Positions 8,519 through 17,880 of a stretch of 64,000 bases of DNA are shown piece by piece. Under the pieces are notes generated by a model. The model searched no databases. It saw nothing but the letters and a program-made list of their open reading frames with translations, and was not told the origin of the DNA. This DNA comes from Bacillus pseudomycoides (GTDB taxonomy: Bacteria > Bacillota > Bacilli > Bacillales > Bacillaceae_G): assembly GCF_002551005.1 (NCBI RefSeq), contig NZ_NVOY01000004.1:247907-311906 (forward strand), given 5' to 3'. Numbering within the stretch: position 1 is the first letter of the stretch; each line of letters begins with the position of its first letter. Both the position numbers and the translations under genes were made by a program.

Positions 8519-9907
8519 TTATGAAGAAATAACCGGTAGATAAATCAAAATCGTCGTTCCTTTTCCTTCTTCACTTTCAATTTGCCACGTTCCATCGTGA
8601 ATGTGCACAATTTGTTTTACAATCGCAAGTCCAAGCCCCGTTCCACCGTTGTGACGACTTCTCGCTTTATCCACTCGGTAAAAACGTTCTCCTAACTTTT
8701 CGAGATGTTCAGCGCCAATGCCAATCCCAGTATCTTTCATTTGTAATTTACATTGCCCTGCTTGTTGTTCTAATTGGACATGTATCGTCCCATTCTCACC
8801 TGTGTAGCGAATCGCATTATCTATGATATTATGAAGCACTTGTTGCATCCTATCTTCATCAATGTTGACAATGACATCTGGATCAAGAGTTGTCCGCAAT
8901 GAAATTTGTTTTTCTGTCACTTGTAATTCATATGTCTCTAGTACATCTTCAATTAACTGTCCAAATACAATAGGCTGCTTTTTAAGAGGAAAACGTTCTC
9001 CTTCAAGCTGCGCTAAATCTAATAAATCATGAACAAGACGTTGCATGCGTCCTGCTTCTTTATGAACAAGCCCGGTAAATTTTAACTGTTGCTCTCCTTT
9101 TGCTACGCCGTCAATAATGGCTTCGCTATATCCTTTAATATAACTAAGAGGGGTTCGCAGTTCATGTGACACATTTGCTAAAAATTCTTTTCGCTGCACA
9201 TCCTCTTCTTCTAGTGAACTTGCCATCTTATTAAATGCTTTACCAAGCCGACCAATTTCATCTTCTGATGAAATTGTAATTCGCTGCGAAAAATCTCCTT
9301 TTGCCATATGATTCGCAACCCGCTCCATTTGTGAAAGAGGCTTTGTAATGGCAATGACAATCTTTCGGCCAATCCATACAGTTAACACAATCATGACAAG
9401 AGCAAGAGGTGCTAAAATAAGTCCCATTTCATAAATTAAATCTTTAATGCTCTTTAAAGGAATATAAGAATATACAATACCGATTAACTTTTTATTGTCT
9501 AGTACAGGAATAACAACACCCATAATGTTACGCTGAAAATGCTCTTCATATCCCATCTTTGTAATCGTCTTTCCTTCTAACAATGATTGCCGGTCATCCT
9601 CGCTAATAATTGAATTGTAATGAACATCAAATGGAAGACATGCACTTAAATCGCGCGGATTATTCACAAACAATACATCAGCACTCGCAATTTTATCGAA
9701 TGATTTTACTCTTTCCTCAAATACATCTATAGGTTCATCTGCTCTATATTGCGCTACAAGACGGTTTCCCTCTGCTTTTAATGTGTCTTCAATATTTTGG
9801 ACATATAATTTTTCATACGAATATAATGAAACAAAATATAAAAACGAAACTGTTATACAAACCGCACACGCAATGGTAAGCCATAACTTTTGTACCATCG
9901 TAAACAT
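8519..9907 (-). CDS. Membrane sensor histidine kinase
   Basis: The 462-residue protein has a membrane helix at about 8-30, an extracellular sensor region, a second helix at about 165-185, a HAMP domain, the HisKA H-box (ANVSHELRTPLSYIKGYSE, about residue 250) and an HATPase domain with N, G1 (DTGIGIG) and G2 (GGTGLGLAIV) boxes. A stretch beginning at 9919 is open but lies inside the ribosome-binding site, so I start at the ATG at 9907. It begins next to the stop of the OmpR-type regulator gene. The signal sensed is unknown. Confidence 0.92.
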   Translation of the reverse strand: MFTMVQKLWLTIACAVCITVSFLYFVSLYSYEKLYVQNIEDTLKAEGNRLVAQYRADEPIDVFEERVKSFDKIASADVLFVNNPRDLSACLPFDVHYNSIISEDDRQSLLEGKTITKMGYEEHFQRNIMGVVIPVLDNKKLIGIVYSYIPLKSIKDLIYEMGLILAPLALVMIVLTVWIGRKIVIAITKPLSQMERVANHMAKGDFSQRITISSEDEIGRLGKAFNKMASSLEEEDVQRKEFLANVSHELRTPLSYIKGYSEAIIDGVAKGEQQLKFTGLVHKEAGRMQRLVHDLLDLAQLEGERFPLKKQPIVFGQLIEDVLETYELQVTEKQISLRTTLDPDVIVNIDEDRMQQVLHNIIDNAIRYTGENGTIHVQLEQQAGQCKLQMKDTGIGIGAEHLEKLGERFYRVDKARSRHNGGTGLGLAIVKQIVHIHDGTWQIESEEGKGTTILIYLPVISS

Positions 9908-9908
9908 C

Positions 9909-10580
9909 TTACACCTCAAATTTATAGCCTACGCCCCAAACAGTTTGAATGCAATTCCCACGTTCTCCAAGCTTTAAGCGCATTGTTTTCACATGCGTAT
10001 CAACTGTTCGAGTGCTGCCGGCGTAATCATATCCCCAAACTTTTTCGAGCAACTGCTCCCGGCTAAATACTTGGCCGCTATATTGACAAAGAAAATAAAG
10101 TAAATCAAATTCTTTCACAGTTAATGAAATACCTTCCCCATCTATTTCAACGCGGCGACTTTTCTCATTAATAACAACTGGTCCAAATTCTATTTCCTCT
10201 TGTTCTTCATATTTCGTATATCTCCTTAACACTGCTTCCATACGTGCAATTAATTCTCCTGGACTAAATGGTTTAACAATATAATCATCTGCCCCTGTAC
10301 GCAATCCATTTACACGATTCCATTCTTCTCCTTTTGCTGTCAAAAAGATAATCGGAATATCGGATGTTTTTCGAATTTCTTTGCAAACAGTAATCCCATC
10401 CATTTCTGGCATCATGATATCCAAAATAACAAAATCAAAGTTGTCTATTTCAAGCATGTGCAACGCCTGTTTTCCATTTTCAGCTTCTTTCCACTCATAA
10501 CCGAAGTTGTCCAAATACATACCGACAAGCTGTCTCATATCACTTTCATCATCAACAAGTAGTACTTTATGCTTACTCAT
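9909..10580 (-). CDS. OmpR-family response regulator
   Basis: The 223-residue protein has a receiver domain with acidic residues D10/D11, phospho-acceptor D54 (FVILDIMMPEMDG), T82 and K104, followed by a winged-helix DNA-binding domain ending GVGYKFEV. It overlaps the upstream lipoprotein gene by four bases (ATGA) and is followed at once by the histidine kinase gene, giving a three-gene operon. Its targets are not shown by the sequence. Confidence 0.93.
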   Translation of the reverse strand: MSKHKVLLVDDESDMRQLVGMYLDNFGYEWKEAENGKQALHMLEIDNFDFVILDIMMPEMDGITVCKEIRKTSDIPIIFLTAKGEEWNRVNGLRTGADDYIVKPFSPGELIARMEAVLRRYTKYEEQEEIEFGPVVINEKSRRVEIDGEGISLTVKEFDLLYFLCQYSGQVFSREQLLEKVWGYDYAGSTRTVDTHVKTMRLKLGERGNCIQTVWGVGYKFEV

Positions 10581-11548
10581 TTCTTCTCCCCTACTCTTTG
10601 TGTAAATTGAAATGGACCTTTCCCAACGGAAATTGTCTGTTTTATTTTCATTTCATTTAAATCTAAAACATACACTTCATCGCTATCATAGCTTGCAACA
10701 TACCCTTCACTACCAATTTGCCAAAATGCAAATGGATTCGAGCCCACTTCTAGCGATCCTACTTCTTTATATGTTTTCCAATCAAACTTTCTCAGCGTGT
10801 TCGACCCGTGACTAAGTACATAAATAAATCGTTGATCTGTAGACAGACTGACCGGCATAAATGGTGCATGTAACGATTGTAACATCTGCCCATCTTGTAC
10901 AGAATACTCGAGCACCTTTTCATTTACTTGTTTCCCGTCACCATGCCCGCCAATAAATATGTTCTTTCCATCTTCGCTAAGAAAAGCACCTGTTGAAGCT
11001 GGTGGAATCATAAAAGAGTTCACAACCTTCTTTTGTTTCACATCAATACTAGACAATTTCGTATCATAAAAATTAAGAACATATAACATATCATGATGTT
11101 GAACCATCGTCAGCGGGCCCTTTCCAACCGAAATGCTCTCTGATTCTTTTCCATCTGTTGTAAACACACGAATCTTTTGCTGATTTTGATCCGCCGCAAA
11201 TAACTCTTTTCCATTTTCAGATAATAAGATATTGGCTATGCCTTTTCCTGTATTCCATTTTTCAAGTTGCTTTCCATCTTTCAAAGAATATACATATATA
11301 TACTCAAGCTGTTTTCCATATACAAGTAGACGATTCTTATCTGGTAACAACGTTGTTCCCGTAATTGTTTCATTTAAATGCCACGTTGTAATTGTTTTTT
11401 TCGTATCCGTATCAATAAAACTAATACTTCCTTCTTTTATATTTGTTGTTATAAGAAGAGGTTTTTTCGGATCAATAGATTGATACGTCCCTCCCCTGCA
11501 CCCTGTAAGTAATAGTACGATACAAAGTGAAATAAGCCACCTTTTCAA
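10577..11548 (-). CDS. Beta-propeller (YncE-like) lipoprotein
   Basis: The 323-residue protein begins with a lipoprotein signal ending in LLLTGC and continues with repeated blades of the kind seen in YncE/surface-layer propellers (for example V-G-K-G-P-L and V-G-S-N-P-F). The start is a TTG with GGAGG seven bases upstream; an alternative 16 codons earlier lacks such a site. It is first in an operon with a response regulator and sensor kinase, which suggests an accessory extracellular sensing or cell-surface role. No enzymatic residues are evident. Confidence 0.75.
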   Translation of the reverse strand: MKRWLISLCIVLLLTGCRGGTYQSIDPKKPLLITTNIKEGSISFIDTDTKKTITTWHLNETITGTTLLPDKNRLLVYGKQLEYIYVYSLKDGKQLEKWNTGKGIANILLSENGKELFAADQNQQKIRVFTTDGKESESISVGKGPLTMVQHHDMLYVLNFYDTKLSSIDVKQKKVVNSFMIPPASTGAFLSEDGKNIFIGGHGDGKQVNEKVLEYSVQDGQMLQSLHAPFMPVSLSTDQRFIYVLSHGSNTLRKFDWKTYKEVGSLEVGSNPFAFWQIGSEGYVASYDSDEVYVLDLNEMKIKQTISVGKGPFQFTQRVGEKK

Positions 11549-12364
11549 AAGATTACCTCCATTATGGACAGTTTCGTTATACTTGTAAAATAGCAAATAA
11601 TTGTGAGGAAAGTGTGAAATCTTTTTTCTTACTATATAATATATAAATGGAAATTAAAAACCAGCTTTTTTAGGTGGACGAAAGCATCTGGCCATGCATG
11701 GATGAAAACAAAGATAGAAAGCAAGAGCGGATCATGTTTTGCTTACATAGCAGCGACCTCTATGTTGAAACATTAAAATGGATTTATATAGTGAATGTTC
11801 GAGGTATGTGGTTGCTGTATATGAAACTTTGTATTGAACGTGAAGTGTTTTAACACGGGGGACACATGAAACGGCACAATAAAAAAATAGTTCCTTCCTT
11901 AATGAAATGGAACACCTCTTAACATGAAAAACGGACGTACCTTTCTCAATTAAAGGTACGCCCGTCTTTTTTATAGTCTACAACATTAAAAATATGTTAC
12001 TGTATAATAAAAAAGAACGACAAAAAGATTACAATTGCGTTAAAAACAATCCATAATATTCCTCTGTTTTCTCCTATAAACGCTAGTGTTATCCTATTTC
12101 CCTCCTTTCAATATAGAAAATATAGTAAATTATTGCTGTTACTCTTCCTCTATTAAAATATTAACTATCCCTTATGACATCTAATATTTCGTTATTTTGT
12201 TCCCTTTGAGTAGTTAGGATAAAAAAGGAAATCTTGTAACCTATGAATTTTTTTCCAACTTTTTTCCGACAAAATCTGTGCTACGATGAGTGTGTCAATC
12301 AAACAGGCAGGCAAAAACAAATCTGTTTGATCATAAATCTATACTTACATGGGGGACAACTATA
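11549..12364. other. 816-base intergenic region with possible unannotated transcript
   Basis: No convincing conserved protein gene is visible. Short open frames occur (for example 24 codons from an ATG near 11703), but none has a clear family. A strong terminator lies at 11933-11972. At about 12007-12090 on the minus strand, a 25-codon hydrophobic frame (I-G-E-N-R-G-I-L-W ...) follows a GGAGGG but lacks a normal start codon. Before the CAP gene there is an inverted repeat TCAAACAG / CTGTTTGA at about 12299-12330, in its leader. Confidence 0.4.
11933..11972 (+). terminator. Strong terminator with no assigned gene upstream
   Basis: An inverted repeat (GACGTACCTTT / AAAGGTACGCCCGTC) with a six-base loop is followed by TTTTTT. 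It would end a plus-strand RNA from the 11.65-11.93 kb region. Confidence 0.7.
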
Positions 12365-13324
12365 ATGAAAAAACGTGCTTTACTATCTGTAGTAGCAGCA
12401 ACTGCTCTTACTCTTGGAGTAACAACACATACTGCGAAAGCAGAAACAATGCAACCATCAACACCAAAAGTTCAAAATATTTCGTATTCTCCATTATTTA
12501 TGCAATATATGAATCAACAAGACTTTCAATCTTTCTTCACATCTCTTTTTAATTCATATGCAAAATGGAATGTAGGTGCTTTCCAACCAGGCAACTGTGT
12601 TATTCCTGGCCAACCGACTTACACAACAATTACAACTCCTTGGGGGAATATTGTAATTACAAACCCAGTTAACAACAATGAAACAACTAAGCCGGAAGAA
12701 AAACCAGCTGATAACAACTCAGCAGCTAAGCCAGAAGAGAAACCTGCTGACAACAACCAAGCAACTAAGCCTGCTGACAAACCGGCTAATAAACCTGCCG
12801 ACAACAACCAAGCAACTAAGCCAGCTGACAAACCGGCTAATAAACCTGCTGACAACAACCAAGCAACTAAGCCTGCTGATAAACCGGCTAATAAACCTGC
12901 CGACAATAATCAAACAACTAAGCCTGCTGAAGAGTCAAAAGGTTCATTAAGCGCATTTGAACAAAAAGTTGTTGATTTAACAAATGCTGAACGTGCAAAA
13001 CAAGGTTTACCGGCATTAAAAGTAGACGCTCAGTTAAGCAAAGTAGCTCGTATTAAATCAGAAGATATGCAAAAAAATCATTATTTCGATCACACTAGCC
13101 CAACATACGGTTCTCCGTTTGATATGATGAAACAGTTTGGCATTTCATATAAATCTGCTGGTGAAAACATTGCACAAGGACAACGTACTCCTGAAGAAGT
13201 TGTACAAGCTTGGATGAATAGTGCAGGTCACCGTGCAAATATTTTAAATAACGGATACACACATATCGGTGTTGGTTACGTAGAAAACGGAAACTACTGG
13301 ACACAAGAATTTATGTCGAAGTAA
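12365..13324 (+). CDS. Secreted CAP (SCP)-domain protein with KPADK repeats
   Basis: The 319-residue protein has a Sec signal peptide cleaved after A-K-A. A linker at about residues 100-190 consists of tandem repeats rich in K-P-A-D-N-N-Q-A-T and K-P-A-N. The CAP domain at about 195-319 has the motifs NAERAKQGLPAL, HYFDHTSP, GENIA and GHRANILN. Bacterial YkwD-like CAP proteins are extracellular and of uncertain biochemical role. The start at 12365 follows GGGGGA; the frame is open 25 codons further but without a signal-peptide start. Repeat number may vary between strains. Confidence 0.88.
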   Translation: MKKRALLSVVAATALTLGVTTHTAKAETMQPSTPKVQNISYSPLFMQYMNQQDFQSFFTSLFNSYAKWNVGAFQPGNCVIPGQPTYTTITTPWGNIVITNPVNNNETTKPEEKPADNNSAAKPEEKPADNNQATKPADKPANKPADNNQATKPADKPANKPADNNQATKPADKPANKPADNNQTTKPAEESKGSLSAFEQKVVDLTNAERAKQGLPALKVDAQLSKVARIKSEDMQKNHYFDHTSPTYGSPFDMMKQFGISYKSAGENIAQGQRTPEEVVQAWMNSAGHRANILNNGYTHIGVGYVENGNYWTQEFMSK

Positions 13325-13328
13325 ATAA

Positions 13329-13357
13329 AAATAGAGCCTTCTAAAAAGGCTCTATTT
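13329..13357. terminator. Bidirectional terminator between convergent genes
   Basis: AAATAGAGCCTT / AAGGCTCTATTT with a four-base loop serves the CAP gene and the pseudouridine synthase gene. Confidence 0.75.
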
Positions 13358-14276
13358 ATTTTGTATTCATACAAGAATGTAAAACACGAGAAAAATCGTG
13401 AGGAAGAGAGATATCTGCTTCCATTTGCTGTTTCGTAATTGGATGTAACATTGTAATATGAGCAGCATGCAATGCTTGACGAGAAAGCAGCCTCGTCTTA
13501 CCGCCATATAATACATCGCCAATAAGCGGATGACCGAGATAACTCATATGAACGCGTATTTGATGCGTTCTTCCCGTTTCTAATTGAACTTTAACAAGTG
13601 TTATGTTATTTTCTTTCGAATATTGCACGACCTCGTAATGTGTTACAGCACGGTCACCTTTTGGAGAAACACGACGCCTTGATGCATGATGACGATCTCG
13701 TCCAATTGGAGCATCTATTGTCCCCCGCTTCTTTTGTACTTTTCCTTCAACAAGTGCCATATATGTCCTCTTAATTTTACGCTCTGTTAATAATCGATCC
13801 ATAATCACACCCGCTAAAGCATGCTTCGCAAAGACGACTCCACCTGTCGTGTCCTTATCTAATCGGTGAATGTGACGTACCTTTGTTTCAATTCCTTGCA
13901 TTTGTAAATGAAAGGCTACATAGTTTGCTAATGTACCTGTTCCACCTTTATTTGCAGGATGTGTGTCTACTTGAATGGGTTTATTAACAATTAATACATG
14001 ATCATCTTCATATATAACTTCTATATCATAAAACTCCGGTTCTACATCATATTCTTCTTGCATAAACATATGAACTTGCAATTTATCTTCTTTTTGCAGT
14101 TGTTCACTCCACCGTTTTCCTTCTCCATTCACAAGAATACTTTTTTCCATACGATATTTGTGTAATAATTTTTTCGGAACTTGCCATTCTTCTTTCAAAA
14201 TAGAATCTATCGTTCGTCCAGCCCATTCAAAAGGAACCGTGATTTCACACCATTCTCCCATTTTCTTTACTTTCAT
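13356..14276 (-). CDS. RluA-family 23S rRNA/tRNA pseudouridine synthase
   Basis: The 306-residue protein has a short N-terminal S4-like region and a catalytic domain with the family motif H-R-L-D-K-D-T-T-G (residues about 140-148), whose Asp is the nucleophile. GRTHQIRVHMSYLGHPLIGD lies further on. RluD-type enzymes convert specific uridines in rRNA to pseudouridine. Bacillus has several paralogues, and I cannot assign the exact target. Confidence 0.88.
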   Translation of the reverse strand: MKVKKMGEWCEITVPFEWAGRTIDSILKEEWQVPKKLLHKYRMEKSILVNGEGKRWSEQLQKEDKLQVHMFMQEEYDVEPEFYDIEVIYEDDHVLIVNKPIQVDTHPANKGGTGTLANYVAFHLQMQGIETKVRHIHRLDKDTTGGVVFAKHALAGVIMDRLLTERKIKRTYMALVEGKVQKKRGTIDAPIGRDRHHASRRRVSPKGDRAVTHYEVVQYSKENNITLVKVQLETGRTHQIRVHMSYLGHPLIGDVLYGGKTRLLSRQALHAAHITMLHPITKQQMEADISLPHDFSRVLHSCMNTK

Positions 14277-14370
14277 ATCATCACCTTATTTCTATTCATC
14301 TTCCTATTGTAACGGAAAATCGCTTCTTATGCATAATGAGAGACAGTTCGTAATTGAACTGCCTCTCCCT

Positions 14371-14781
14371 TTACGCACGAAGTTTTTTCATTTCCAGCAA
14401 CATTTCTTCCGCTTTTCTTTCATATGATAAATCTTGAAAAAATTCAGCTAACCGCTTGTAGTCATTGTAAGCATCTAATAATTGGTCTATTGCTTTATGA
14501 TTATTTTTTTTCAGAGGTGTTTTTAGTTTAACAGGATAACGGTATTCTCCCATATCACGAATTTTATAATACTCCTCTTCTACTTGAATCACTTTCACAA
14601 GCTCACCTTCTTCTGCATCGAGTGTATATCCATCGAACTCGCGCAGTAATTCATAAATAATATTTGTCTCTTTTGAATAAAAACCTCTTTCTAACCGATA
14701 GCCGACAATGCGGTACATATGCCCATCATTTTCTGCAAATTGTACAGTATCATTCAATTTAAATTTAAAATAACGAAACAT
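14371..14781 (-). CDS. Conserved hypothetical protein (136 aa)
   Basis: I do not recognise the family. The product is soluble and charged, with a beta-rich first half (F-A-E-N-D-G-H-M-Y-R-I-V-G-Y) and a helical C-terminus ending in E-R-K-A-E-E-M-L-L-E-M-K-K-L. A short SH3-like N-terminal barrel is possible. It lies between the pseudouridine synthase and the MMPL transporter on the same strand. A GGGGGGAAGGC stretch, which can act as a ribosome-binding site, precedes the ATG. Confidence 0.7.
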   Translation of the reverse strand: MFRYFKFKLNDTVQFAENDGHMYRIVGYRLERGFYSKETNIIYELLREFDGYTLDAEEGELVKVIQVEEEYYKIRDMGEYRYPVKLKTPLKKNNHKAIDQLLDAYNDYKRLAEFFQDLSYERKAEEMLLEMKKLRA

Positions 14782-14892
14782 TGCCTTCCCCCCACTCTTA
14801 TATGTAATCTCCTTATCTCATACTATTCGCTAAAAGGGGGGCTAGCTATTCATACAAGTAGCTCTCACCTACTAGATGAGAGCTACACTTTA

Positions 14893-17088
14893 TTAATGCA
14901 TGTTTTTCTGTTTCCTTTTGTTGAATGGAAGCCACCAGTTCCACTCACCAAACATTTTCATTAAACTTGGTACAAGGATTAATCGAATAATAGTTGCATC
15001 AAGGAATATGGCTAGCGCAACGCCAAGTCCCATCTGTTTCACTGGCAAAATATCAGTAAAAGCAAATGCACCAGTAACAACAATCATAATTAACGCAGCT
15101 GACGTAATAATCCGACTTGTTGACACTAATCCTTCTAACGTTGCATAATCGTTATCTCTCGTCTCTCCGTACAATTCATGAATACGTGAAATAAGAAATA
15201 CTTCATAATCCATACTTAACCCAAATACTAACCCAAAAATAAAAATCGGCAATACAAATAATACTGAGCTTTGTTCTAATCCAAAATACCCTCCTTCAAA
15301 AAGCCAAATGACAATGCCTATGGTTGCACTTAAACTAAGTACATTCATCACAATTGCTTTAATTGGAATAAGGAGCGAACGAAACGCTAGTAATAAAATC
15401 AAAAACGTTGACGCAAAAATAACAGACATCCCCACAACAACTTTATCTTTAATTTCATCTTCTAATTCTTGCTGGAAAGTTGTCATTCCGCCTAGATAAT
15501 ATGTTATATCTTCCGTTTTATAGTTTGTTTTAAATTCTCGGACCCATTGCTTTGCTTTTTCCGTTCTTGGTTTTGTATCTAAAACAATTCCAATCGTTGT
15601 CTTATTCCCTTTCACATACGCCTCTAATGCCGGTTCTATTTGTGCACGATTTGGTGATTGCAGCGTTGCTGTTAACTGTTCTGCAGTCATATTTCCAAGT
15701 TGTTCATATAAACTTTTCACTTCATATACATCTTTATCATCCTTTAGTTTCTGCACAACCTTTTGCAATGTTTGTAAATTTTCTTTTTCTGTGACATTTC
15801 CTTTTGTTTCAACAACAAGCGTCACATCTGCATGGATTTTTACCGTTTTATTAAATGCATCTTCATAATGTTCAAAGGCAGTGCGTGCCTCACTTTTCTT
15901 AGGTAGTGCTTCTACACCAGGGAACTGTAAATTTGCATCACGAAGCGGCAATAAGCAAATAATAATAAATGTAAATACTGCAATCGTCATTACAATTGGA
16001 TATTTCATTACAAACTGTGCAAATTTACGCCACATTGGTGCTGTGCGCGGAACATTTTGGTTCTTTCCTAATATACGTTTCCCCATTAAAGCTAACAGCG
16101 CCGGAAGCATCGTTAATGAAAATAAAATGCTCATGATTACGACAATCATCCCGCTAATGGCGACAGATTGAATATAATCAATTTGGAAAAAGAACAAACC
16201 AGACAAACCAACAAATACACATAAACCTGAAAAAATAATGGCGCGTCCCGCCGTTTGATAGGTAACCATAATTGCTTCTTTAACAGAACGATGTGCAAGC
16301 TCTTCTCGGAAACGATTCACAAATAAAAGAGCAAAATCGATGGATAAAGCAAGCCCAATCATCGGCGCTACGTTCAGTACAAAAATAGAAAGTTCCTTTT
16401 GCTCTGAGGCAAAATATAAAATCCCCATCGTACTAATGACACTTAGCGCTCCGTTTAAAATAGGCAAAACCGATGCAAAGAAGCTACCAAAAGAAAGTAA
16501 TAACACCAAAAACGCAATTGGCAGCCCAATCATTTCTGCTACTTTCAAATCATTTTGTGTTCTCGTATTGATTTCATCATTAATAACTGGATATCCAGTT
16601 GGAGATACTTTTACCTCCCCGTTACTTTCTTTTTGAATATCCTTTGCAAATGCTAACGTTTTTTCCATCCGCTCTTTGCTTGTTTTCCCGGAAAATAAAA
16701 TTGTGGCATAAGCAATATCTTCCTTCAGCATTGTTTTATTTTCGATCGGCTGATGAAAAGACTCGTACGTTTCTTCTCTTTGAATTTTTTTTACAACCTC
16801 ATCAATCCTCTCGATAAATTTTTGCTGAGATACACCTTTCTCTTTTTGAAAGACGAGTAACAATGCATCTTGTGACTGTTTAAAATCTTTATCGAGTATC
16901 TTTTTTGTCGTTTGATAATCACCTTGTGTTTGAAATCCATCTCCGCCTAATACACCAGGAAGCTTCGGTGCAAATACCCCAAGTAGCGCAGCTAGCAAAA
17001 TTAATAGCGCAATCGTTGTATATCGAAATCGATATAACAAAGCGCCAATTTTTCCCCACGCATCTACTTTATGTACAGTTGTTTTCAC
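14893..17088 (-). CDS. MMPL-family RND-type exporter
   Basis: The 731-residue membrane protein has about twelve helices in two repeats, each with a large extracytoplasmic loop. It carries MMPL motifs such as G-L-A-L-S-I-D-F-A-L-L-F-V-N-R-F and G-L-S-M-D-Y-E-V-F-L-I-S-R-I, whose Asp residues sit in the proton relay. Bacillus relatives (YdfJ type) are proton-driven exporters of lipids or other hydrophobic molecules. The start is GTG with AGGTGAG upstream. An inverted repeat GTAGCTCTCA / TGAGAGCTAC follows the stop at about 14861-14886. Confidence 0.88.
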   Translation of the reverse strand: MKTTVHKVDAWGKIGALLYRFRYTTIALLILLAALLGVFAPKLPGVLGGDGFQTQGDYQTTKKILDKDFKQSQDALLLVFQKEKGVSQQKFIERIDEVVKKIQREETYESFHQPIENKTMLKEDIAYATILFSGKTSKERMEKTLAFAKDIQKESNGEVKVSPTGYPVINDEINTRTQNDLKVAEMIGLPIAFLVLLLSFGSFFASVLPILNGALSVISTMGILYFASEQKELSIFVLNVAPMIGLALSIDFALLFVNRFREELAHRSVKEAIMVTYQTAGRAIIFSGLCVFVGLSGLFFFQIDYIQSVAISGMIVVIMSILFSLTMLPALLALMGKRILGKNQNVPRTAPMWRKFAQFVMKYPIVMTIAVFTFIIICLLPLRDANLQFPGVEALPKKSEARTAFEHYEDAFNKTVKIHADVTLVVETKGNVTEKENLQTLQKVVQKLKDDKDVYEVKSLYEQLGNMTAEQLTATLQSPNRAQIEPALEAYVKGNKTTIGIVLDTKPRTEKAKQWVREFKTNYKTEDITYYLGGMTTFQQELEDEIKDKVVVGMSVIFASTFLILLLAFRSLLIPIKAIVMNVLSLSATIGIVIWLFEGGYFGLEQSSVLFVLPIFIFGLVFGLSMDYEVFLISRIHELYGETRDNDYATLEGLVSTSRIITSAALIMIVVTGAFAFTDILPVKQMGLGVALAIFLDATIIRLILVPSLMKMFGEWNWWLPFNKRKQKNMH

Positions 17089-17173
17089 AGAGTCTCACCT
17101 ACTCCTCTTCTCATATTCTTTCTCTTAGTGTATCATATCCACTCTTTCGTTCATGAAAAAAGGATAGCTCTTC

Positions 17174-17824
17174 TTAACGCTCTTCGTTTGCTTGAAAACG
17201 TGCGGAATAGAAACGGTGTAAATAAATAGCGATAATAAACAATACACCGCTCATACAATAACCTGCTAAAACATCAGTTGGATAATGCACAGATAAAATA
17301 ATACGGCTTAATCCAATTAAAACAATAAGTACAATGGCTACGATCGTTACAAAGTATTTTACCGCTGCACTTTTTACGTTCGCTGCGATGATATAGGCAA
17401 GAAATCCATACGTAACAATCGATAACATCGCATGTCCGCTTGGAAAGCTATATCCGAACGCATCTAGCGCTTCGTTAATAGTCGGCCGATCTCTTTTCAC
17501 AATCCCTTTAATTCCTTTATTAATAAGGTGTGTACCAAGAATAGCAAGAGGATATATTACCATTGCTACGTAATAACGTTTCTTCCAAAAAAGGAACAGA
17601 CTCACCGCTAACACGATGACAATCCCACTTCCAGAACCAAGTTTTGTCATATAACGAAAAAACGTAAGTGACGATTCTGTTTGAAGTCCTGTTACCATTC
17701 CTTTCACATACTCATCAATTGTCGTTACTCCGCCAGAATGTACTCTCCACGCAATGATGCTAAATGCACAAAGCAAAAGCACGGTACAAACAATCTCATA
17801 CATATGTAATTTCTTTTTCAACAT
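17174..17824 (-). CDS. PAP2-family membrane phosphatase
   Basis: The 216-residue protein has about six helices and the three-part acid phosphatase signature: KRDRPT, then SFPSGHAM, then SRIILSVHYPTDVLAG. Members dephosphorylate lipid phosphates such as undecaprenyl pyrophosphate, phosphatidylglycerol phosphate or phosphatidate. The exact substrate is unknown. It stands alone, with a strong terminator upstream that belongs to the gene before it or acts in both directions. Confidence 0.87.
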   Translation of the reverse strand: MLKKKLHMYEIVCTVLLLCAFSIIAWRVHSGGVTTIDEYVKGMVTGLQTESSLTFFRYMTKLGSGSGIVIVLAVSLFLFWKKRYYVAMVIYPLAILGTHLINKGIKGIVKRDRPTINEALDAFGYSFPSGHAMLSIVTYGFLAYIIAANVKSAAVKYFVTIVAIVLIVLIGLSRIILSVHYPTDVLAGYCMSGVLFIIAIYLHRFYSARFQANEER

Positions 17825-17842
17825 TCCATTCCTCCTACTATA

Positions 17843-17879
17843 AAAAAGCGCGATTTCCGCTAAGAAATCGCGCTTTTTT
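17843..17879. terminator. Strong terminator between potD and the PAP2 gene
   Basis: AAAAAAGCGCGATTT / AAATCGCGCTTTTTT with an eight-base loop lies immediately after the potD stop codon on the minus strand. Confidence 0.85.
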
Positions 17880-17880
17880 A

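Noticed and set aside
12619-12906. Long antisense frames through the KPADK repeats
   Set aside because: They arise from the repeated codon pattern of the CAP-protein linker and have no independent start or family.
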